From NCBI GenBank assembly GCA_017384185.1, contig JAFNUH010000043.1, positions 1 through 7,177 on the forward strand: DNA of 7,177 nt. Direction: 5' to 3'. The notes beneath the pieces were generated by a model. It did not search any database and was not told the DNA's origin. It saw nothing but the letters and a program-made list of their open reading frames with translations. Positions within the stretch are counted from its first letter, which is position 1. The number at the start of each line of letters is the position of its first letter. Source of the stretch: Alistipes sp. (GTDB taxonomy: Bacteria > Bacteroidota > Bacteroidia > Bacteroidales > Rikenellaceae). Positions 1 through 5,429 of this stretch are shown here, in pieces. The translations under genes and the position numbers were made by a program.

Positions 1-46
1 CTATCATACTTATAATACTCTCAACAATCCCCTTCTATATCACACC

Positions 47-226
47 CTAAAATAACCACATTCGAGCTCTCATTATATCTTCTGATACATATTCCTTCCA
101 CATCTGTTTCTCCCTGTCATTTGCCTTTATTTGCCCTGCTACACGATGGTTAATACCCGCCTCAATAGCTTCCTTTATACATCCTCCATACCAAGTATGT
201 ATTACTTTCTGTCTCCCCCTCCTCAT
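47..226 (-). CDS. possible small hypothetical protein (59 aa), weak
   Basis: I do not recognise this frame. It reads from ATG at 226-224 to TAG at 49-47 and gives a basic N-terminus (MRRGRQK) followed by a mostly helix-compatible stretch with one Cys and several Trp and Met. It has no signal peptide and no membrane segment. A longer version from TTG at 250 would start inside the terminator hairpin of the preceding operon and is unlikely. The codons (AGG, AGA, GGA, ATA) differ sharply from the GGT/CGT-rich genes upstream, so it may be a foreign or decayed remnant, or chance. No promoter matching TTTG-N20-TAnnTTTG is visible, and it begins only 7 nt beyond the terminator T-tract, so it would depend on read-through or an unseen promoter. 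It could equally be non-coding. Confidence 0.22.
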   Translation of the reverse strand: MRRGRQKVIHTWYGGCIKEAIEAGINHRVAGQIKANDREKQMWKEYVSEDIMRARMWLF

Positions 227-232
227 AACCAC

Positions 233-262
233 AAAAAAACACCGCCCCAAATGGGACGGTGT
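233..262 (-). terminator. Rho-independent terminator of the susC-susD operon
   Basis: On the minus strand a 10-bp stem (ACACCGTCCC pairing with GGGGCGGTGT, one G-U wobble) closes a 4-nt loop (249-252) and runs directly into an uninterrupted T-tract (238-233). It begins 24 nt past the SusD stop codon. There is no T-tract on the other side of the stem, so it acts in one direction only. This closes the transcription unit right after susD. Confidence 0.93.
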
Positions 263-286
263 TCGTTATTATGATTGAACTAATTA

Positions 287-1894
287 TTAGTTCTGATCAG
301 CCTCTGTAAGAGCAGTGTTGTTCTCCATCTCAGCCAAAGGCAACTGATACAAGAAGTTCTTATCATCCTGTGTCAAAGCCATCTTAGCACCTGAGAAGTG
401 GTTGTTGTCTGCACCCCAAGTTGCGTCTGTACGGTCGATAGGAATGTTCAAACGACGGTTATCCAAGTACTCAAGACCCTCACCCCAGAACTCTACACGC
501 TTCTGGTAGTTGATCTCCTCGATAAGAGCAGCCTTAGAAGAGAATGTGTAAGCGTAGTTAGGATCACGAGTTACCATAAAGTCGTTCAAAATCTTAACTG
601 CGTTAGCGTCACCCATATGAGCCAAAGCCTCAGCCTTGATGAAGTGAGCCTCCTCAGAACGCAAGTAGATATAGTCACCAAGCTCCCAGCCTGAACCGTA
701 ACCGCCAGAAACGTTTGAACGGCCAGCACCGATGAACTTACAGCTCTGATACCAGGGAAGACCACCACCATCGGGACCTACCTGATAGTAGATGATAGGA
801 TTAAGACCCAACTCTGCAGCCAAACGATCGTAGTTGTCGGGAGTTACGAACCAGTCACGACGGATATCTGTTGCACCCATACGCTCAACTGTAGGCTTGA
901 AACCTGCACGCCATACACCGATAGCAGCGTAACCATCACCGAACATATCCATCTGTGAGAACCAAGACATATAGATAGTAGAGTTATCAGATGTAATGTC
1001 GCAACCGTAAACGATGTTAGGAAGGTTCAATGAGCTAAAGCCCTGAAGAATATCAGATGCTGAAGTCATAATGGGAACATTCTTAATGATTACATCAGCA
1101 TACTTAGCAGCCTCTGACCACTCGTGCTTAATCATATGAGCACGTGCAAGGTACATAGCAGCGAAGCAACCGTCGATATCAGTAGGAGATGCAGTCTTCT
1201 CCATACCGCACTGTACGAACAAATCGTAAGACTCCTTCAAATCAGCCATCAACAAGTCATAAACCTGACCTACTGTTGAACGGGGCTGGTCGCCTGTAAT
1301 ATCCTCAGTTACGATAGGTACACAGGGAGTGTTAGCGTTGTCATACTTCTGACCCTTGCCCCATACTGTATCGTCAGCACCCATATAGTAGGGAAGACCA
1401 TACAAATAAGAGAGGTGGAGGTATGAGTAACCACGAAGAGCCAAAGCAGTAGCCTTGTACTTCAATACTGCGGGGTTAGTCTCATCGTCAGAGATTGACT
1501 CAAGCATCTTGTTAGCATTGTCGACGTTGAGGTAGTACTGACGCCAGCGGTTTGCAGTTGGATTGTAGTTCTCCTGCCAGTAGTCGAACAAGTAGTGATA
1601 CAATGACATACCGAAACGACCTGTCATAATCATATCGTTACCCATAAGAGAAGTCAAATAGTCAAAACTCTTCTGACCGAAGTAGTTGTGTGACATATTT
1701 GTATATACATATGACTGGATGTCTGAGTGGAAACCAGCAACTGCAGCAGCAAACACCTTATCGGGATCCTTTGATGCAATCTCGTTCTTAACATCAGGAG
1801 TCATATAAGCAGTAACTTCAGCGTCATCGATACAAGATGACAGAGCTGACACAGCCATTACTGCAACAGCCAACATTGAAATTATCTTCTTCAT
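287..1894 (-). CDS. RagB/SusD family nutrient-uptake outer-membrane lipoprotein
   Basis: This is the surface lipoprotein that pairs with the SusC-like barrel encoded just upstream and serves as its substrate-capturing lid. It has 535 residues, a normal length for the family. Residues 1-21 are a lipoprotein signal peptide (MKK, hydrophobic core, lipobox LSSC with Cys21). The acidic residues after it (C-I-D-D-A-E) resemble the Bacteroidetes lipoprotein export signal for surface display. The family helical motif ALRGYSYLHLSYLYGLPYY is at about 152-170, a TPR-like helix pair (LARAHMIKHEWSEAAKYA) at about 249-266, and the C-terminal SusD signature (LRSEEAHFIKAEALA, then KRVEFWGEGLEYLDNRR) at about 411-481. 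In that last motif the usual EGHRWFDLRR form is replaced by EGLEYLDNRR. The start ATG lies 19 nt past the SusC stop, behind an A/G-rich leader (AAAAGGAAAAGATT). Codon use matches susC. The ligand cannot be inferred: no degradative enzyme is adjacent. Family assignment is secure, substrate unknown. Confidence 0.97.
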   Translation of the reverse strand: MKKIISMLAVAVMAVSALSSCIDDAEVTAYMTPDVKNEIASKDPDKVFAAAVAGFHSDIQSYVYTNMSHNYFGQKSFDYLTSLMGNDMIMTGRFGMSLYHYLFDYWQENYNPTANRWRQYYLNVDNANKMLESISDDETNPAVLKYKATALALRGYSYLHLSYLYGLPYYMGADDTVWGKGQKYDNANTPCVPIVTEDITGDQPRSTVGQVYDLLMADLKESYDLFVQCGMEKTASPTDIDGCFAAMYLARAHMIKHEWSEAAKYADVIIKNVPIMTSASDILQGFSSLNLPNIVYGCDITSDNSTIYMSWFSQMDMFGDGYAAIGVWRAGFKPTVERMGATDIRRDWFVTPDNYDRLAAELGLNPIIYYQVGPDGGGLPWYQSCKFIGAGRSNVSGGYGSGWELGDYIYLRSEEAHFIKAEALAHMGDANAVKILNDFMVTRDPNYAYTFSSKAALIEEINYQKRVEFWGEGLEYLDNRRLNIPIDRTDATWGADNNHFSGAKMALTQDDKNFLYQLPLAEMENNTALTEADQN

Positions 1895-1913
1895 AATCTT
1901 TTCCTTTTAATAA
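1895..1913 (-). promoter_or_regulatory. SusC-SusD intercistronic leader with ribosome-binding region
   Basis: The 19 nt between the SusC stop and the SusD start read TTATTAAAAGGAAAAGATT on the minus strand. There is room for neither a promoter nor a terminator, so the two genes must be co-transcribed. The AAAAGGAAAAG stretch before ATG is the A-rich type of initiation region common in Bacteroidetes, with a partial AAGGA core. It supports the ATG at 1894 as the SusD start. Confidence 0.7.
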
Positions 1914-4900
1914 TTAGAATGTAAGGTTAATACCACCTGATACAACTCGCATAGGAGAGTAACCACCGAATGAACCGTTACCACCGCTCATAGATACACG
2001 GGGGTCAAAGCCCTGACGCTTAGAGAAGAGAGCAACGTTATCGCCTGTTACATAAACACGGATACCACCGATACCCAACTTGTTCATCCAAGCCTTGGGG
2101 AATGAGTAACCCAAAGTGATGTTACGGATGCTGAAGTAAGATGCCTTGATAAGGTGTGCATCAGATGTCTGACCGTAGCTATTTGAAGAGTTGTTAGCGT
2201 TCCATACGGGATACTCACCCTCGCCTGTTACAGGGTTATAAGTCTTCCACAAATCCTTGTGGTGACCTACGTAGAATGAGTTGCTCAAACCAGATGTGTA
2301 CTCTGAGTCATAAGCCCAACCACCAAGCTGGAATGCAGTAGCGATTGTAAGGTCGATACCCTTCCACTGGAATGTAGTGTTGAAACCACCAGTCAAATCG
2401 GGCAATGCAGTCTTACCGAGCCAATCCTTAGTTGCGTCAGAGTAAGTAGAAGTCTTAACCTTCTTACCTGTCTTCTCGCCAGTAGCCTGGTCAACCTCGT
2501 CCATCCACCACTGAGCACCACCGTTCTCGTCCAAACCAGCGTACTGGTATGTGAAGTACTCGTAACGGTTCTTGCCCTCGAAGAGCTTGAATTGACTGCT
2601 TACGATACCATCCTTACGGTTCTCCTCGGGGAGAGTAAGAATCTTATTTGTGTAGTGTGAACCTACAAGAGTTGCAGTCCAAGAGAAGTCACGACCCTTC
2701 AAGATGTCAACGTTAACCTCGAACTCGATACCCTGGTTGCTCATAGCACCGAGGTTCTCCCAGTTGTAAGGACGACCTGCAGAGGGAGCCAAAGTCTTCT
2801 GGAACAACATATCGTCTGTACGACGGTAGAAGTACTCAACTGAACCATATACACGGTCCCACAAGCGGAAGTCAACACCAGCGTCGATAGTCTTCTGCTT
2901 CTCCCAAGTCAAATCGGGGTTACCGTAGAATGAGGGAGAGTAACCGAGCTGTGAACCGTCCCAAGTGATAGAGTACTGATCCATATAAGGAGTAGCGTTC
3001 AATACGCTCTCGTTACCCTGAGTACCGTAAGATGCACGAAGCTTCAAATCGTTGATCCACTCAGCGCCCTGCATCCAGTTCTCACCAGAGATTCGCCAAG
3101 CCAAACCTACTGACCAGAAGTTACCCCAACGGTTCAAGAAACGTGAAGTACCATCACGACGGAAAGCAGCTGATACATAGTACTTGTTAGCGTAGTTGTA
3201 GTCTGCCATACCGAAGTAACCCTCGATAGAGTGCTCTGAAGTTGAGCTTGAGATGTACTCCAACTGACCACCGTTATCCAACTCGGGGTTCAAAGGATCG
3301 AAGAAACGAGTCTTCTGACCAGAGAATGAATCGCTCTTGTAGTTATAGTACTCGTGACCAATCTTTGCAGAGATGTTGTGATCACCTACAACCTTGTTGT
3401 AAGCCAACAACTGGTTGAAGTTCTGAGTATAAGAGTTGTAAGAACCACGTGTACCACGACCACCGAATGACTGACCGTCACCAACCTTTGTACTGTAGAA
3501 AGTAGTAGCGTTGTTGTTAGTGTAGTCGTAGCTATAGTTAGCTGTGAAAGTGAAATCCTTCAAGAACTTGATCTCGATGAATGAACGAGTAGTCAAGTTG
3601 TGATACTTGTTACGGTTGATATCCTCCAACATAGAGCAGATAACGTTCTGGTTTGTTGCGATAGGACGTGAAAGTGTACCAGCTGTCTGACCTGTACCAG
3701 CGTCATATACGGGCTCACCGTTAGCGTCATAAACCAAGTTACCCTTCTCATCATAACCGTGTACGGGGAAGATAGGAGCCCAAGAACGAGCTACGTCGAA
3801 GGGGTTAGATGCCTGACCTACGCCATCCTTAACACCGTTCATCTCAGTTACTGAGTAAGCAATGTTAGTACCAACCTTCAACCAAGACTTCAACTGTGAG
3901 TTTACGTTAGCACGAGCTGAGATACGGTTGTAGTCTGAACCGATAACGTAAGAGTCGTTGTCGAGGTAACCCATTGAGAGGTAGTAGTTTGTCTTGTCAG
4001 TACCACCTGAAGCTGATACCTGATACTCCTGACGCATAGCGCTGTCGAACAAAGCGTCAGCGAAAGAGTCGTTGTAACGCTCCTTAGCAGACTTGTTCAA
4101 CTTACCGTCTGTACCTACCAAGAACTCGCCATCGGGGATGATGAATGAGTTGTAGTTACCGAGCTCACCCAAAACTGACTGTGATGCAGCCAAAGCAGCC
4201 TCCTCAGCGCTCATACCAGCAAGCATATTAGTGTTGCGGATACCATACCAAGTCAACTCGTAGAACTCACCCTGGTCTGTTACGTAATCGTAATCCTTGT
4301 AAGCACGGTTAGTAACACCCCAGTTAGCTGTGAAGTTAATCTGAGTTCTGTCCTGACGACCGCTCTTAGTAGTAACCATTACCACACCATTAGCAGCACG
4401 TGAACCGTAAAGTGAGTTAGATACAGCGTCCTTAGATACAGTGATTGACTGGATGTCGGCGGGGTTGATGTCTGACAAACGACCGTTGAAAGGTACACCA
4501 TCCACTACGATAAGAGCAGTGTTACCACCTGACAATGAACCGATACCACGCAATACGATGCTTGAATCAGCACCAGGCTGACCAGTAGAGCTAATTACCT
4601 GCAAACCAGCAACAGCACCCTCCAAAGCACTTGATACTGAAGTAGCCTGAGAGTTGTTGATGATTGTAGACTTAACGCTACTAACTGAACCTACGACATC
4701 CTGCTTACGCTTTGCGCCGAACGCTACGACAACAACGTCGTCGAGCTGCTCAACAGATGCCTTGAGGACAACATTGATTGATGTTTTGCCTGCGATGGGA
4801 ACCTTAACATCCTCGAAACCTACGAAAGATACGGTGATGGTTCCATTTGCAGGAGCTGACAGCTTAAAACCGCCGTCCACACCGGTAGTAGTACCGATTG

Positions 4901-5051
4901 AAGTGCCGTCAACAACGACAGCTGCGCCGATAACGGGAGCACCCGACTCATCAGCAACGGTACCGCTTACCTGCACGTTCTGTGCGATAGCTGCGAAGCT
5001 AACTGCCAGAACAGCAATGATAGAAAGTACAATTTTCCTAACCATAAGCAT
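1914..5051 (-). CDS. SusC/RagA family TonB-linked outer-membrane transporter
   Basis: This is the TonB-dependent barrel that imports a ligand delivered by the SusD-like partner encoded 19 nt downstream. It has 1045 residues, typical of the family. Domains in order: signal peptide (about 1-23, ending AIA before Gln24); carboxypeptidase-regulatory-like beta-sandwich (about 27-98, VSGTVADESGAPVIGA onward); TonB-box region (EQLDDVVVVAFG, about 101-112); plug (about 115-230) with the SusC signature RGIGSLSGGNTALIVVDGVP at 168-187 and LYGSRAANGVVMVTTKSG at 214-231; then a 22-stranded-type barrel to the C-terminus, ending SPMRVVSGGINLTF with terminal Phe. No STN domain precedes the regulatory-like domain, so ECF sigma/anti-sigma signalling through this protein is unlikely. 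The start is ATG at 5051 or the in-frame ATG at 5045 (MLMVRKIV); either gives a good signal peptide. Codons are strongly biased to GGT, CGT, AAC and TAC except in roughly the first 120 codons, where GGC, GTC, ACC and CTC are common. The substrate is not predictable from this sequence. Confidence 0.98.
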   Translation of the reverse strand: MLMVRKIVLSIIAVLAVSFAAIAQNVQVSGTVADESGAPVIGAAVVVDGTSIGTTTGVDGGFKLSAPANGTITVSFVGFEDVKVPIAGKTSINVVLKASVEQLDDVVVVAFGAKRKQDVVGSVSSVKSTIINNSQATSVSSALEGAVAGLQVISSTGQPGADSSIVLRGIGSLSGGNTALIVVDGVPFNGRLSDINPADIQSITVSKDAVSNSLYGSRAANGVVMVTTKSGRQDRTQINFTANWGVTNRAYKDYDYVTDQGEFYELTWYGIRNTNMLAGMSAEEAALAASQSVLGELGNYNSFIIPDGEFLVGTDGKLNKSAKERYNDSFADALFDSAMRQEYQVSASGGTDKTNYYLSMGYLDNDSYVIGSDYNRISARANVNSQLKSWLKVGTNIAYSVTEMNGVKDGVGQASNPFDVARSWAPIFPVHGYDEKGNLVYDANGEPVYDAGTGQTAGTLSRPIATNQNVICSMLEDINRNKYHNLTTRSFIEIKFLKDFTFTANYSYDYTNNNATTFYSTKVGDGQSFGGRGTRGSYNSYTQNFNQLLAYNKVVGDHNISAKIGHEYYNYKSDSFSGQKTRFFDPLNPELDNGGQLEYISSSTSEHSIEGYFGMADYNYANKYYVSAAFRRDGTSRFLNRWGNFWSVGLAWRISGENWMQGAEWINDLKLRASYGTQGNESVLNATPYMDQYSITWDGSQLGYSPSFYGNPDLTWEKQKTIDAGVDFRLWDRVYGSVEYFYRRTDDMLFQKTLAPSAGRPYNWENLGAMSNQGIEFEVNVDILKGRDFSWTATLVGSHYTNKILTLPEENRKDGIVSSQFKLFEGKNRYEYFTYQYAGLDENGGAQWWMDEVDQATGEKTGKKVKTSTYSDATKDWLGKTALPDLTGGFNTTFQWKGIDLTIATAFQLGGWAYDSEYTSGLSNSFYVGHHKDLWKTYNPVTGEGEYPVWNANNSSNSYGQTSDAHLIKASYFSIRNITLGYSFPKAWMNKLGIGGIRVYVTGDNVALFSKRQGFDPRVSMSGGNGSFGGYSPMRVVSGGINLTF

Positions 5052-5110
5052 TAATTTTTTGTACGTTTTAAATACTTTTGTATTTGAACTTTAATATAAA
5101 AAGTCAACCG
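5052..5110 (-). promoter_or_regulatory. 5' leader of the susC-susD mRNA
   Basis: Given the promoter position, the leader should be about 50-58 nt. It is very AT-rich and contains a perfect 6-bp stem (AAATAC/GTATTT, 5070-5085) with an AAAA loop. An A-rich stretch (ACAAAAAATTA) follows directly before ATG 5051, and there is no Shine-Dalgarno sequence. The small hairpin is too weak to be a riboswitch; protection of the 5' end of the mRNA is only a guess. Confidence 0.5.
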
Positions 5111-5142
5111 CAAAGTTAGATATTAAATTCATAATTAACAAA
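5111..5142 (-). promoter_or_regulatory. Bacteroidetes-type -33/-7 promoter for susC-susD
   Basis: Read on the minus strand, TTTG (5142-5139) is followed by 20 nt and then TAACTTTG (5118-5111). This fits the Bacteroidetes primary-sigma consensus TTTG-N19-21-TAnnTTTG exactly in both boxes and in spacing. The spacer and upstream side are extremely AT-rich, including an A/T run at about 5140-5160, which would act like an UP-type element. Transcription should begin a few bases downstream, near 5104-5107. Confidence 0.82.
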
Positions 5143-5337
5143 AAAAATTAATATAAAATTAACATTGCTAAGATAATGGCGGAATTGAGTAGCAGTTGGT
5201 TACAGTTCGTAAGCGTAGTAATGTTATTTGGTTTGTGATTGTAATACGCTATTCTCCGTAATGTAAACTATTTGTTAACTTCACGGTAAGCTATTTTCGA
5301 CAGAAGTGCCCTAAATCGTGTCGTATACATATATATA
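5143..5337. other. non-coding region upstream of the susC promoter
   Basis: This stretch has no convincing open frame on either strand and no RNA gene that I recognise. It may hold regulator sites for the SusCD operon. There is a 6-bp inverted repeat AGCGTA (5212-5217) / TACGCT (5245-5250) and a 7-bp direct repeat GTAATGT at 5218-5224 and 5258-5264. Both are short enough to arise by chance. No second copy of the -7 motif TAnnTTTG was found here on either strand. With the promoter and leader it forms a 378-nt gap between genes (5052-5429). Confidence 0.4.
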
Positions 5338-5374
5338 AATAATAATCTGCGCAACATTTGCGCAGATTATTATT
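5338..5374 (-). terminator. hairpin terminator after the upstream beta-barrel gene
   Basis: A perfect 17-bp inverted repeat (5338-5354 and 5358-5374) with a 3-nt loop carries a GC core (CTGCGCAA/TTGCGCAG) and AT-rich flanks. It lies 55 nt beyond the stop codon of the barrel gene. On the minus strand the stem ends in ATTATTATT and continues TATATATA, a T-rich though not uninterrupted tail. It would insulate the susC promoter from upstream transcription. Because the arms are symmetrical it could also work on the plus strand, but no plus-strand gene approaches it. Confidence 0.75.
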
Positions 5375-5429
5375 AGTTAGTGACAAGCTATTGCCACGAT
5401 AAATTTAATCAACCTATGACGTGGTATGA

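Noticed and set aside
47..250. 67-codon version of the small frame from a TTG start at 250
   Set aside because: The TTG lies inside the loop and stem of the operon terminator, so its leader would be the hairpin itself. If the frame is real, ATG at 226 is the better start.
398..694. Plus-strand 98-codon open frame
   Set aside because: It lies entirely antisense to the SusD gene, has a low-complexity Val/Ser/Thr/Leu product and is a shadow of the biased codons opposite.
586..771. Alternative minus-strand frame inside the SusD gene
   Set aside because: The SusD frame is intact across this stretch, and the alternative product is a Val/Ser/Leu-rich shadow.
4654..5094. Plus-strand 146-codon open frame opposite the 5' end of susC
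   Set aside because: The product is Thr/Ser/Pro-rich without domain features and mirrors the susC codons. It would also span the susC leader, with no promoter of its own.
5338..5374. Long perfect palindrome as a mobile-element end or invertible-promoter repeat
   Set aside because: There is only one copy in the window, with a 3-nt loop and placement just after a stop codon. A terminator explains it fully; no recombinase gene or second repeat is present.
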